Positions 10,685 through 21,445 of a DNA stretch of 64,000 nt are shown here, piece after piece (the stretch's first letter is position 1; every line of letters begins with the position of its first letter). Where the stretch lies: contig JAHLMK010000022.1 in the NCBI GenBank assembly GCA_019915135.1, positions 372,001-436,000 on the forward strand, given 5' to 3'. The notes under the pieces were generated by a model. It had not been told where the DNA came from and made no database searches. It saw nothing but the letters and a program-made list of their open reading frames with translations. This stretch comes from Strobilurus pachycystidiatus (Eukaryota; Basidiomycota; Agaricomycetes; Agaricales; Physalacriaceae). The position numbers and the translations under genes were made by a program.

Positions 10685-13503
10685 TTGAACAACCACTTCA
10701 TTCACTGCGTATTCATGATTTGAACTGCCATCGCTCCCCGGAGGTCCTCAAATCTCTTTTGAACGACCGCGCAACCAACGACTTCGATATTCTATTACTT
10801 CAGGAAGTCCCGTATTATATTGATACGCAGCTTTCCTTTCGCTCACCCCACTGGAACCTTTTTCTCCCTTCCCTTGCCGCCACACGCCCCAGAAATCATC
10901 GCATTCGCTCAGTCATTTATGTCCACAATCGTGTTGCATCAAATCAATACACTCAGCAACTCATCGACAGCCTTGACGTTGTCTGCCTCACCTTTCAATT
11001 CCCGAATCTTCCCCCGTGCTATATATACTCCATCTACAATGCCCCCAACTCTGACGCAGGAATTCTCACTACCCACCGTCATCTTGACTCCCTCCCGCCA
11101 GGCGTAGAGGTCCTATTATCCGGGGACTTCAACAAACATCACGACCTGTGGTCAGGCCCAAGAACCCCCAAGCGCACCCGACGTTCCGACTCTGACACCC
11201 TTCTCCTCATGCTGTCGGAACATGATCTGAACCTCTGCACCGTCCCAGGCACAGCCACATACCAGGCTGACTGGATGCGAACTTTCTCCACTATCGACCT
11301 GGTATTTGCGTCTGATAGGCTTACGCAGGACATGACGAGATGCTACACACGACACGGCCATGGATCAGACCATCGTGCAGTATGCATAGAACTCGCATTA
11401 CCTTTCGAGGAATACGTCCCCGAACCAAGGTACAATTGGAAGGAGGCAGACTGGGAAAAATACGACGAATTGGTCAAAGATGGAATGGCTCGCCGCTACT
11501 CCCCCGACACACCTTTGAACACAACCGCCGAGATCGACAGTGTTGTCCAGTCGCTCGAAGACGCTCTCCAAGAGGCGAAGAAGGCCGCAGTTCCGCTACG
11601 AAAACCATCACCGTATGCTAAGAGGTGGTGGACTCCAGAGCTCACGGACCTGCGCCGTCAATTCAGGGATACGCAAGACCAGGCGAAGAAACCCTCCTCT
11701 ACTCCTTCCGAACGTGCCGCTGTACTGCCTGCACGGAGAGCGTACCACAAGGCTATTCGTCGCCAACAGAGACGTCACTGGGAGGAATGGTTAGACGAAG
11801 CAACGGAACAATCAGTGTGGCAGGCCCACAAATATGCAACCAACATTCCCGAAAAAGCAGCATCACCGTCGTCTACACCTGACCTCACCACGGCTGAGGG
11901 CACTGCAAGGTCGAACGAGGAGAAAAGCCAAGCTTTCATGAAAGCATTCTTCCCGCCCGCGCCCCCAGCCGACACCAGCGACATCGACAGTAGCCTCCGA
12001 GGAGACCAAACAGCCTCTCCCAATATAGAGGAACACGAGATCCGACAATCTATAAACGAGGCAGCACCGTACAAGGCAGCCGGCCCTTCGGAGACAATCA
12101 ACAAGGCACTCCAAGTCACAGTGGACACAATCGCACCGATTCTAACTCGCCTGGCCAATGCGTGTATCCGCCTCGGATACCACCCCAAGCTATGGAAGGT
12201 GTTCATTACGGTCACACTCAAGAAACCGGGGAAGAGCGATTATTCCGTTCCCAAGGCGTATCGGCCCATTGCCCTAGAGGAAACCGTCAGCAAGGTCATT
12301 GAGTCATGTATTGCACGCCGATTGCTTGCCTATGCAGAACAACACCAAGCTCTACCCGAAACCCACTTTGGGGGCCGACCTGGTCGCACAACGACAGACG
12401 CCATCCTGCATCTCACCCAACGAATCAAACATGGCTGGAGGAATGGAGGGAAAGTCACGTCAGTTCTATACCTCGACATTTCGCAAGCATTCCCTACCGT
12501 GTCACATGCGCGCCTACTGGCAGACCTGCGCAAGGCCGGAGTACCGGAGGACATTGTGAGATGGGTGGAGAGCTTCCTGACAGACCGTCGCACGACTCTC
12601 AAGTTCGACACCTATACGTCGCCTCAGCTGGACGCTAGTTCGGGACTACCACAGGGCTCACCTCTCTCCCCTATTCTCTACCTCTTCTACTCTTCGGATC
12701 TCCTCCGTATTGTGGACACGAAGGACAGAACCCGCCTGATGGCAGGTTTCATCGACGACACAATCATCGCAGTCACTTCGCCGACTATCGAGGAAAACCT
12801 GAAAATCCTCAATGAACTTGTGCCACAGGCGCTCGGGTGGTCACATACCCATGCGTGCCAGTTTGACGTGGGCAAGTTTCAACTCGTTCATTACACTCGT
12901 AACGACAAGAAGTACCGACCCCTACCCATAACCATTGGTCAACACATCATCCCGGCAGAGGAAGCAGCAAAATACCTTGGAATCATGATAGACAGACAGC
13001 TCCGTTTCCACGAACAAGTGGAGATGGCGGTCGCCAAAGGAGCGAAGACACTCGGGGCTGTGGGACGCCTGGCTCGTCCCACAGTTGGGATGCCACACAA
13101 GTACGTGCGAGTGCTATACACTGCAGTGGTCATGCCGAGAATCACATACGGCCTACCAGTCTGGTACCAGCCGGTGCTAGAGCGTGGGGAGGGTGAGCGA
13201 CGCTTGGGGACAGTGGGATTTGCTAACCGTCTGCAAAAACTGCAGAACATTGCAGCCCGGATGGTGACTGGAGCTTTCCGATCAACCCCAGTCGCAAGTC
13301 TTGACTTCCACGCAAACCTTCCCCCGCTCATCCCAGCCCTCAACTACATGGCGTTTAGTCATACGGTCCGCCTAGCAACACTGCCAGACACGCACCCACT
13401 CTGCAAACCGGTCCAAAATGCCATCAAGCACGTTCCCATCAAGCACAAGTCGTCCTTCACCACCTATTTTCTGCCTTTCCAGAGGTCCGCGATGTGGAAG
13501 TAA
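10681..13503 (+). CDS. LINE ORF2: endonuclease and reverse transcriptase
   Basis: 940 codons. The N-terminal AP-endonuclease-like domain shows LLLQEVP, SGDFNKHHDLW (GDFN) and GSDHRAV (SDH), all three EN catalytic motifs. The RT domain has YRPIALEETVSKVIE, the first catalytic Asp in SVLYLDISQAF, the SGLPQGSPLSPILY motif and the double Asp in GFIDDTIIAV, where FIDD replaces the more common YADD/FADD. The EN nicks the target and the RT copies the RNA from the nick. The frame stops at TAA 13501-13503, just where the RNase H domain should begin; the homologous continuation lies in another frame (next entry). Confidence 0.93.
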   Translation: MIEQPLHSLRIHDLNCHRSPEVLKSLLNDRATNDFDILLLQEVPYYIDTQLSFRSPHWNLFLPSLAATRPRNHRIRSVIYVHNRVASNQYTQQLIDSLDVVCLTFQFPNLPPCYIYSIYNAPNSDAGILTTHRHLDSLPPGVEVLLSGDFNKHHDLWSGPRTPKRTRRSDSDTLLLMLSEHDLNLCTVPGTATYQADWMRTFSTIDLVFASDRLTQDMTRCYTRHGHGSDHRAVCIELALPFEEYVPEPRYNWKEADWEKYDELVKDGMARRYSPDTPLNTTAEIDSVVQSLEDALQEAKKAAVPLRKPSPYAKRWWTPELTDLRRQFRDTQDQAKKPSSTPSERAAVLPARRAYHKAIRRQQRRHWEEWLDEATEQSVWQAHKYATNIPEKAASPSSTPDLTTAEGTARSNEEKSQAFMKAFFPPAPPADTSDIDSSLRGDQTASPNIEEHEIRQSINEAAPYKAAGPSETINKALQVTVDTIAPILTRLANACIRLGYHPKLWKVFITVTLKKPGKSDYSVPKAYRPIALEETVSKVIESCIARRLLAYAEQHQALPETHFGGRPGRTTTDAILHLTQRIKHGWRNGGKVTSVLYLDISQAFPTVSHARLLADLRKAGVPEDIVRWVESFLTDRRTTLKFDTYTSPQLDASSGLPQGSPLSPILYLFYSSDLLRIVDTKDRTRLMAGFIDDTIIAVTSPTIEENLKILNELVPQALGWSHTHACQFDVGKFQLVHYTRNDKKYRPLPITIGQHIIPAEEAAKYLGIMIDRQLRFHEQVEMAVAKGAKTLGAVGRLARPTVGMPHKYVRVLYTAVVMPRITYGLPVWYQPVLERGEGERRLGTVGFANRLQKLQNIAARMVTGAFRSTPVASLDFHANLPPLIPALNYMAFSHTVRLATLPDTHPLCKPVQNAIKHVPIKHKSSFTTYFLPFQRSAMWK

Positions 13504-14522
13504 TCGACCCGACCCCGGTGGACGCTCATTGGTCGGCCCCATTTGCGACAGAGATAGCACCGAGCAAGGAAGCTGCAAAAGACAGGCTGAGCCACGTTGA
13601 CGTTGATCTTCGTGTGTATGTGGATGGTTCGGGAATCGATGGGGGAATTGGAGGAGCGGCGGTGGTGGTTGACAACGAAGGAAGGGTGATCGAGTCAAGG
13701 ATTTACCTGGGCCCAGACACAAGGCACACGGTCTACAAAGGCGAGCTCACTGGATCGATCCTAGGTCTTGACATTGTCGAGTCCCACCCGCGAGTTCGCT
13801 CTGCCGCATTCCTCATTGACAACCAGCCCTCCATATCATCTCTCCGCCGTCGCCGCCCTCACTCTGGTCAGCACTTTGTGGAGCTCTTCCACAGATCCCT
13901 CAACCGTATCCGGTCACGTCGATCTCGGTTCTCGCTGCGACTGATCTGGGTTCCCGGTCATGTCGACATTGATGGCAATGAACGTGCGGACGAGCACGCG
14001 AAACGTGCAGCACACGGCGACTCTAGCCAGCTGCCGCCACACCTTGGCGATCTTCAGGACATACCTACAAGTGCAGCAGCTCTGAAGGCTGTCAAGAAGA
14101 GGGCTCTTACACTGGCTCGTCTACAGGCCTGGCGCACTAGTCAAGCTGGCCAGTCAATGTCTCGATGGGACAGCACCACGCCGGGACAGAAAGTGACACG
14201 TCTCTACGACAACCTCTCCCGCCGTCAGTGCAGCGTGCTCACTCAGTTGAGGACCGGACACATCGGTCTCAATGCATACCTCCACCGCATGAAGATTGTC
14301 GGATCGCCGCTATGCACCCGATGCAACGTCAATGAAAGTGTCGACCACTTTCTGTTCACATGCCGCCGCTTCACGGAACCTCGAGCCACCCTCCGAAAGA
14401 ACTTAGGCCGCCAGGCGTTCACCAGACACTCCCTACTGTCGCAACCTCGAAACTTCAAGCACCTATTTGCCTACATCAGCTCCACCCACCGTCTTAAACA
14501 GTACGAGCCCCGTGAGATTTGA
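13456..14522 (+). CDS. LINE RNase H domain and C-terminal zinc-finger region, out of frame with the RT
   Basis: The frame reads LHHLFSAFPEVRDVEVIDP from about 13456 and stops at TGA 14520-14522. RNase H signatures: YVDGSGIDGG (first Asp), YKGELTGS (Glu), LIDNQPS (Asp) and WVPGHVDIDGNERAD (His/Asp), a complete catalytic set. Further on, CTRCNVNESVDHFLFTC is the CX2CX8HX4C motif found at LINE C-termini. The junction to ORF2 is best explained by loss of one base near 13453-13456. I see no X-XXY-YYZ slippery heptamer in the zero frame there, so a mutation is more likely than programmed frameshifting. It should belong to one EN-RT-RNase H polyprotein. Confidence 0.85.
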
Positions 14523-14813
14523 TCTCTGCCCCTCACCTCCACACACGGAACCGTCTTTCCTCTATCTCCTCATCTCTTTTTCCTTTTTCTTTCTGTTTCA
14601 TATAGCTCGTTGGGACCCCGTCCCTTCTCACCAGCTATCGGGCATGCCACCCATCCACACCTATATATGTAACCTTCATTTCCTGTTATTTTCACTCACT
14701 AGACGAACCAAGACCTACGTTTACATAGTTTTGACTAGATACAACGTAGAATATCATAGATACAGTAGCCACATAGGCCGTGAACGGCCTGAGAGTTACT
14801 TTAAAAATGGATC

Positions 14814-14832
14814 TCATCATCATCATCATCAT
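14814..14832 (+). repeat. (TCA)n tail of the first LINE
   Basis: About six TCA units end the element immediately before the right target-site duplication. The second LINE ends with the same kind of repeat at 36231-36251. Confidence 0.9.
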
Positions 14833-14843
14833 ATCAGGCAGGA
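14832..14843. repeat. Target-site duplication, right copy
   Basis: TATCAGGCAGGA, identical over 12 bases to 9266-9277. Confidence 0.88.
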
Positions 14844-15905
14844 CCAACACTGTAAACACGATGTATTGACCTGACCGAAATGAAAATCTGACTCCCTGTT
14901 TCCCCTCTTATGACTCTTACCTCTACAGAGCATCGACAAAATGTTGCGAGGCATTGACCAGGAGCTCGAAGAACTACAACCGCCTTTATCACTCCTCGTA
15001 GCTCTAAAACCTTCTTCACATCAGTGAGCTCCTGAAGCTGCCATTCCTCCATCGCCCTGCCAAGTGGAAGATCGGCACGAAAGAAATGACCTGGTTTAGC
15101 AGAATGACTATCATGACTCGGCTATACCACAGATTGTCAGTGATGTGGTTCTTCCTAGCCCTCTTACCTGTTGTGCCCTCGATGATCTGATCCGTTCCAC
15201 CGTGCGGGATAATTGGACGTCAATCCAGCATCCTGTTGAGGAGAACGTTTTCTTAACTCTTTGGACGGTCCGCGTCTGGAAATGGGCAAATCGCCTGAAG
15301 GTGAATCCGTCTTTCTGGCGGAAGAAGGCAGAGACCAAGACTGCCATCCGCTGTTAGCCATCTTGCTCGCATCTTCTTATCCGATGAACGGCTTACCTTC
15401 AGTTTTGAGTGCGATATGTTATCATGATTCGTTCCCGTACTGATACATCCGAGTGGCTATACCTGAGTCTGAAGTCATTTCATCCATGGCAGTGCTACAC
15501 ACCGCGACTAGTTCTTGACGCCAAACTAGTATCGAGCTTCGAAGTCCTTGCAGCTATAATTGCATGAGCCCTTGAGTTGGGCTTCTGGAGCCCAACAAAT
15601 GTGAACGGCTCCGTTGAGGGATGAGGACAAGATGAGTGTCCGGATCGAACGAAGCAAACGTCGTACGAGTGGTGCATTTTGGAAGCTGTTCAAGAGCGCA
15701 TGCAGGAGACGGGGGTCGCCTCGACTGTTCGGTTACAGAAGCGTCGATGTGCCAGACTTTGCAGCATGGACCGATTGGAACGAGGCCAGACTATTGGGGT
15801 GCAGAGCTCACCGCTGGACGCATTGTTAGGCTTACCGTGCCCTGAAATATCCCTTATCTTCATTGGCTATGGTTTGAAGTCGACATTCCGAATACCTGCA
15901 TATTC
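14844..15905. other. No supported gene
   Basis: Short overlapping ORFs on both strands, none above 83 codons, without motifs I recognise. Confidence 0.5.
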
Positions 15906-16355
15906 ATGGGTGATACCAAGCCCCAAATAACTGCGCCGTACCTTGAAGACATCCTCCTTGCCTTTCATCGTTGGCTCCGTGTACACTGTCCGCAGCTGGT
16001 GTTCCGCGTCGAAGGAGACGACCTGATCATCAATACTGGAGAGCAAAAAGACGAATTATCTTGCGGTGTTGGTATGGGCGTCGGCATTCGCCACCGAGTG
16101 TGTCCATCGTTCCCAGTCTGGAATCCAAAGCAACCATTCGAGGCACGCGCCGAGTTGTTTGTGGACCCCTCAACGGAGGTACTGCAATGGAAGCAGAGAG
16201 TGCAGATCAAGGAAGCAGCGTCAGTTCCACCATCTGGCGACCGACCACGACCATCATCCTTTTTGGACCTTCATCGACGACCGAATATATTTGATTCCGA
16301 TGCTGGCTACCAGACTCCGCCACCTCCGAACAAAGAGCAGCGCTGTAGAGTCTAA
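15906..16355 (+). CDS. Possible hypothetical protein, 149 codons
   Basis: A single open frame MGDTKPQITAPYLED... ending before TAA at 16353-16355. The first half looks protein-like (FHRWLRVHCPQLVFRVEGDD) and the end is Pro-rich. No domain recognised and no introns needed. Two other frames are also open over part of the stretch, so it may be chance. The neighbouring sequence is all pseudogene or transposon, which lowers the prior. Confidence 0.3.
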   Translation: MGDTKPQITAPYLEDILLAFHRWLRVHCPQLVFRVEGDDLIINTGEQKDELSCGVGMGVGIRHRVCPSFPVWNPKQPFEARAELFVDPSTEVLQWKQRVQIKEAASVPPSGDRPRPSSFLDLHRRPNIFDSDAGYQTPPPPNKEQRCRV

Positions 16356-16404
16356 GCCCGTTTTGTCTCACAGTCCAGTCGCGGTCAATTGAGTTGATTT
16401 AAGG

Positions 16405-16990
16405 GACATGCACACCCCGCCCGCGTGAAGAGGTAAACATATCACGGCGGACCGGCCAAGAAGCGCACATCAATTGAACGCGCGGGTATATCGTCACCAC
16501 CGATAGAGAGGCGGCACCGAGGAGAATGCTGAGCAAACAGATATAAGCCAATTCGCCAATTGCAGGTGGGCATGGGCAAATTACCTGTACCAATCAAACT
16601 GGAGCAGAACGGCTAGACCGACATAGAGCCGTGCTGCGCTGAGAAAGGTCCACGGCTGGGGCATCGTGATGTCGTCCCTTGTCAGCGGGCGTTCGCGCGT
16701 CCTCGCTGCCATGGGCGATGAGAACGGCGTCGTGGAAAAAGAAAGAGACACACCGACAGCCTTGTCAAGATTTCTATCCCGCATGTCGTTGATTGTGCAC
16801 CCCGCGCCTCTTGTCACCACCACGCCGACGCCGAAAAGGCTCAGGAACATCAAGGGGACGGTGTACCGCGTGTGCAGCGCGTAAGACGCATGCTGGGCGA
16901 GGATAAGGGTTGTGAGCAAGTACTTAGAAAAGTCGCTAATCTACTCACCACAGGGATAATAGGGTAGTCGCTCAATCCATGAGCTCTGCG
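16405..16990 (-). pseudogene. COQ2: COQ2 (4-hydroxybenzoate polyprenyltransferase) fragment
   Basis: Minus-strand exons, with two short introns, encode the N-terminal UbiA-type membrane domain: [28 protein letters not shown], then [26 protein letters not shown] and ILLGAASLSVVTIYP. The first Asp-rich prenyl-diphosphate motif (NDxxDxxxD) is intact. The frame then leaves the family pattern and stops at about 16405, so the second Asp-rich motif and at least half the protein are missing; the mitochondrial N-terminus is also absent. COQ2 attaches the polyprenyl tail in ubiquinone synthesis; this piece could not. Introns are retained, so it is a DNA-level copy or an eroded original. Confidence 0.8.
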
Positions 16991-16994
16991 TCAG

Positions 16995-17295
16995 TAGCAC
17001 CTCTGCCGACAGCGACGGTGGGGGCCTGACCGACGTCGTTGACGCGCGAAAGAGCGACGGTCTTTACTTTCGCGCTCGGTACAAATGAGACGCCAGAGGC
17101 AAGTGACGAAGATGGAATGATCTCACGTAAACACCGACCAGGACTTCGTATAAAAATGTAACTTCAACTAGCAAAAACAAGATGTATGGACAAAGCAATG
17201 CTAGGGAAGATGATACCGCTGGAAACAAAGCAAGTAGGCGTATGTATACAAAACGATCAGTAGGCTGCATGAATGAAAATGTGAAAGCAAGAATA
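16995..17295. other. No supported gene
   Basis: AT-richer spacer between the COQ2 and CDT1 remnants; nothing recognisable. Confidence 0.5.
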
Positions 17296-17299
17296 TGAT

Positions 17300-18355
17300 G
17301 AAGCAATGATAGTCAGTTAATCTTGGAGCTTGGAGCTCCAGCTCTCTTCGAATGATATCCCGGACCTCACGGAGGCCGCCATCTTCGCGCTTCACCCTCT
17401 TGGGACTACGCGTCAAGATTTCTTCTGCACTGTCTTTCGCTCTCCGAGGTCCAGGACTATGGGGCGTTGCAGGTCCAACTGCATCAGCAGCTGGCGTTGG
17501 CTTAGGCATCTCCAGCCACTCCTCTCCAGTAACGACTTGAGGAGGGACAGAGCTTCGTCAACATTTCCAAGGACTCGACGGCCTCAGACATGGATATTGG
17601 GATGGGCGAGGACTTAATGACCGCATTAGCCACGTCGGTAGTCGCTAATGCTCTTCTCTTGCGGTGTGTAGGTGTAGCTGTCGACGATCCGGGAGAAGGC
17701 CCGGAGAACATCCGGTAAACACATTATTGTCAGGTCAGGGAGAGTTCATCAAGTGAAACGATTTACATCCAGACACTCTCTGCAACACCTGGCAAGCGAC
17801 CAAGAAGACAGCGTCTCCTCATTGCCTCTTGTCCCAGTTTCAGCATCTGATCTCCGAGTCGCGAAAGCTTAGCTCCGATATGGTGTTTCGGAGTCTTTGT
17901 CGGCGAAGCAGTCAAGAAATTTTGGCGAACTCGCTCATACAAGGCCTGTCTGCGAGACGATGTGGAAGTTTGAGGAGCAGTGGAAGCACCTGCACCGCGC
18001 TGGTGCGTCGGAGTAGAAGGATCTTCGGATATAGATGCGTTTGACGAAGTCGGCGTACGGCTTGGCGTTGAAACCCAGGGTGGAACACGGTCCTTTCGTG
18101 AGAGAGTTTGAGGGAATAGTATAGAGTTCTTCGCGGGTGACAACTGCGCTGATGATGGTGTGATTGGGAAGGATGCCGCAAATTCGCGTACAGCACGCTT
18201 AGCGGGTGATCTGGGGAGAACCTGGAACAAGCCTCCTTTGGGCGAGATAGATGCGAAGACCCGTGCAATGACAGATGATTTTGCAGGCGCAGCGACTTCC
18301 GGAAGTTTGGCAAGGGGAATTAGGAGTGTTGTTCCTTCGTTTTCATGGAGCTAAT
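17300..18355 (-). pseudogene. CDT1: CDT1-like replication licensing factor, C-terminal part, decayed
   Basis: On the minus strand: a Ser/Pro-rich leader (SPAKRAVREFA, TPSRTPTSSNAS), then [85 protein letters not shown] and [16 protein letters not shown] recognise these as the Cdt1 C-terminal winged-helix region of basidiomycetes (medium confidence). Cdt1 loads MCM2-7 at origins. The intron after VWM (from about 17767) lacks an AG acceptor at the conserved resumption point, where CCGG appears. A 5-base deletion after TKLCP (about 17545) breaks the frame. The N-terminal half is missing and Plavaka-like transposase sequence begins directly at 18358. Confidence 0.65.
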
Positions 18356-18357
18356 TG

Positions 18358-19000
18358 ACAGATGAGGACAAGATAGCTACGGCTGAGGGTGAACGAACCT
18401 CTTGCCACCTCACAAGCTTTGCATAGATCTCGGATTTACAATGCTCGGCGGTATCGCAGCAATTGCAGACAAAGTCGCCAAAGACCTCTTCTTCGACAAT
18501 GTTCTGATCGTCCTGATCATACATCTCCATCGTGACACCTTCAGGCATGTAAGGGAAGGTCACCAGGGAAATCGTCCACGAACCGTGCTTGAACTCGGCA
18601 ACTTCTCGCATCATTGGCACACAGCAGTTGTTAAGCTGCTCGGTGGTTGGCTCGTTGGGGCCTGGTGAAATCATCATGCCAAAGCGATGGCTCGTCAACT
18701 TCTTCTTTGTTCCCTCGGCAACTGGCACATCGCGAACAGTCCCAAAATTCCCAACCTCTCGCTTGGTACCGGTGTAAAGGTTGTGCCACAAGCTGCCGTC
18801 GTGCATGTCCGTCATGATGAAGTCCTCGTCTTTATTCTGCATCTCCGACGTTCCTCAGCTATCCCTGAGCAGCTTGCGAAAGCCTTTACGTTGGGCCATA
18901 CGACGCAAATTCTGTATGAGTGATATGGTCTGACCTTCAAGGCCCGGAGCTGCAGCAGCCCTTTACCGTCACGATACTTCTCGTAGACAAGAAAGACGGT
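18358..19000 (-). pseudogene. Plavaka/CMC-type transposase fragment with internal deletion
   Basis: Minus strand: RMAQRKGFRKLLRD...DEDFIMTDMHDGSLWHNLYTG, KREVGNFGTVRDV, KKLTSHRFG, then SPGPNEPTTEQLNN, EVAEFKHG and EEEVFGDFVCNCCDTAEHCKSEIY. The MHDG.LW, LTSHRFG and SPGPNEP blocks are hallmarks I know from Plavaka-like transposases of agaricomycetes. About 40 residues normally between LTSHRFG and the SPGP block (including a DWFG-type motif) are missing. Reading frames upstream of 18905 are broken. It is a non-autonomous remnant lying against the CDT1 piece. Confidence 0.6.
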
Positions 19001-20120
19001 ACGGACACCACCCATACGACGGCTCTGCTGACTGGGCAGTGGATACGGAGACCAAGATACGCCTGTGCCGTTGACTGACTTCATGTCTCTATTATTGAAA
19101 ACCTTCGGCAAGAAAACTTCAACTTGAACAACATAGTATATATTACGCCCCTGGGGCGAGGTCAGCTGTTGTTGAAACACAAGAAAGCCCGAACCACAAG
19201 TCCAGCTCGCGGTCGATATATCCCACGTCGAGATAGCGGAAACCCATAGGCGTAGATGTAAACCTGTAAGGAGATAGCGGGGAGAGCATGGAAGTCCGGT
19301 GCGCAGGAGTGGTCGGCGACGTTGATAGGGCAGGTCAAATGCGGAAGAAAGCGTGGGTCGCGAGGTGCCGCTGGAGATAGTGCCAGTGGGCATGCCGAGG
19401 TCGACCTCATCATCGGTGGGCAGTTGGAGGCGTAGGTCGGCTTTTGACACGGGCGTGGCGACGACGGTGGTCCGAGCTCAAGTCGTAGGAAACACGTTTT
19501 GATGGCAAATCAGATCATTCCGTCATCACAATTCACTTTTGTTTTGACGAAGCAAAGTGCATAGTAGGGACAAATGGAAGACCGAGCTCAGATGCTACGA
19601 GCACAACAATTGAAGATTCGGAGTAACGTAGATAATAAGTACGAGCAATCAGTTTACTCATTCCAACAAAAAGGTTTGTGACAATTACAACGCATTCTCA
19701 TTGTGTGGTTCCCGTGCATCGACTCGTAATGATGTTTGATCGACTCGGAGCCGTGCGGCTAATATACCACCTCGTCCCAGCGTACACCTCTACCAAGCCT
19801 GTATCGTCTACTGTCTCAGATATAAGACGATGGTTTGCACTTACATCGGCGAGGCTCCTTGCATATTGCGACAAATCGATATGGCTCATTGTTTTCGTTG
19901 TTTTTAAGGTGATAACGCTCCGAATATGAGTCTAGTACCTGAGCGCTATACGTCACTGCCTCAACAATAGTTTGCTCTAACAATATGGATTCCCCTTCGC
20001 ATTATGATTTGGTTCCTCCTTGACCCACTCAATTATGTCAATTGTGAGTTACCTGTTTCATGTGAAAGGCTCTGTCGTCTTATATGATCCACTAAGCTAC
20101 ACCTAGTCCTGAAATCAAAC
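19001..20120. other. No supported gene
   Basis: A minus-strand ORF at 18812-19450 is long mainly because two unrelated open frames meet; its upstream half shows no recognisable domain. 19480-20120 is AT-rich spacer. Confidence 0.45.
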
Positions 20121-21362
20121 ATGGCTTCTTCCAGGAAAACTCATTCAGCCAGAAAATCTTCCCAGCGGGAAATACCTCGCGCCACGCTCTTGCAGCGGTA
20201 TCGCCCATACACTAGAGGCTACGCGAAGCAACTCGAAGGCCACGACCCATCTCGTTTTGCTCTCGCGTCATACCAACGGCAGCTTGCCCGATTCACGAGG
20301 GAAGAGGACATTGTTACTTTCAACCCACAAGACAAAAGTTGGGAACAATGGGATCGGTAAGCTTTTTTCAGTCATCTCTCACAAGGTACTCAAAGTCGTT
20401 CTGTGGAGGCCATACATTCAACTGGCAGATGGCTGCCTGACGAATCTGCATGCTTATCAGTTTTCCTCAGTCACACCATTGCCACCAATTTTATGCCCAC
20501 ATTCCCTCAATCTTCTGCGAAGCCTTGAGGAATGCACCATGTCTTATCATAGGGGGGGAGGATTGGCTCCGGACTTCTATCAGGTCGCTCATAGCCTCCA
20601 CCAGTGTGATTTCAGGGGTGAGCCGGTATGTGACACTGTGTCCATCGTCTCAAATATTCTCTTAGTGATCATACCGAACTTATATGATGCTTACACCTTT
20701 CCCGCCCCCAAAAACTCCCCATTGCCCATCCTCCCTCCGCTTCCAGAGCTAGACGGATCTCACAGCTCAATGGCTATCCTCCGCAAACCCATTCTGCTGG
20801 ACAGAAGACGTTCTGCCCCCCGACGTGCTGATAGATCCTCTTTCTTTGCCTTCTTCAAACCAGAGCAGGCCAGGCTTCGCGCACTTCATGGTTAGATCTG
20901 CTCTTTTGTTAGCTCTTAGACCTGATTATTCTCGCAGATGTTGATTTCTGCACTGAGATGGAGCAGACTTATAAGCGAGGGGATTTTCAACGCTGTGAGT
21001 ACCCATTACTGAACTCGAGTCCGACTGACAAATAATAAATAGACCCAAATCTACATCCTATGCATAGCGAAACTATTCCCTTTCTTCTCAGGATGTGGGA
21101 CCTAGAAGCTAATCCAAACGGACGATACTTGGTGGACCGTTTCTTACAGTTCCAGGATAGCGAGGCTGGAATGGTCATCCAAGACCTGTTCTCCGTACAT
21201 GGGGTGTCGAACCATGACTGGTTGGCGCTTCGAGAATTCGCCACTAAGTGTACAGTTTGCTCCTGCTGCTACTCTTCCGACGGGTACGAGGATCATCTGA
21301 ACCAAGATGGTACATGTAGTAATTGGTTTGAGCCCATGCTCCGTTCGTATCTTTCAGCCTAG
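20121..21362 (+). CDS. Spliced hypothetical protein with C-terminal Cys/His motif
   Basis: ATG at 20121 opens exon 1 (20121-20356) encoding a basic leader (MASSRKTHSARKS) and RFTREEDIVTFNPQDKSWEQWD, then a GTAAGC donor. The start of the next exon is uncertain (20.37-20.53 kb). A clear exon with APDFYQVAHSLHQCDF ends at a 48-bp intron (donor GTGAGC near 20618, acceptor CTTAG at 20665). Exons then encode a Pro-rich linker, DVDFCTEMEQTYKRGDFQ and the last exon from about 21046 with RFLQFQDSEAGMVIQDLFS and the motif CTVCSCCYSSDGYEDHLNQDGTC, a possible zinc-binding C-x2-C...H...C unit. Stop TAG at 21360-21362. Family not recognised. A diverged second copy of the C-terminal unit follows at 21446. 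Confidence 0.6.
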
Positions 21363-21445
21363 TTCAGTGTCGCATTCACTCATACATTATAAAAGCGGCT
21401 GGGCGTCCCTCGAAACTTCGCTTTTCAAGGTCCACACCAAGGGGA

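Larger units (their letters stand above)
9278..14831 (+). mobile_element. Full-length Tad-like non-LTR retrotransposon (LINE)
   Basis: A unit of about 5.55 kb: 5' UTR (9278-9400), ORF1 with CCHC knuckles, ORF2 with apurinic-type endonuclease and reverse transcriptase, then RNase H, a 3' UTR and a short (TCA)n tail instead of poly(A). ORF1 and ORF2 overlap by four bases (ATGA at 10681-10684). Domain order EN-RT-RNase H with a zinc-knuckle ORF1 matches the Tad1 group of fungal LINEs (family knowledge). A perfect 12-bp target-site duplication flanks it, so the insertion is complete and fairly young. Two lesions are visible: an in-frame TAG in ORF1 and a frame change between RT and RNase H. Nothing to the right of the element obviously continues the sequence to its left. 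Confidence 0.9.

Noticed and set aside
13450..13500. Programmed -1 frameshift site between RT and RNase H
   Set aside because: No zero-frame X-XXY-YYZ heptamer or obvious downstream structure; a one-base deletion explains the offset more simply.
14467..14874. Plus-strand 135-codon ORF ending in HHHHHH
   Set aside because: Lies in the LINE 3' UTR; the His run is just the (TCA)n tail in one frame.
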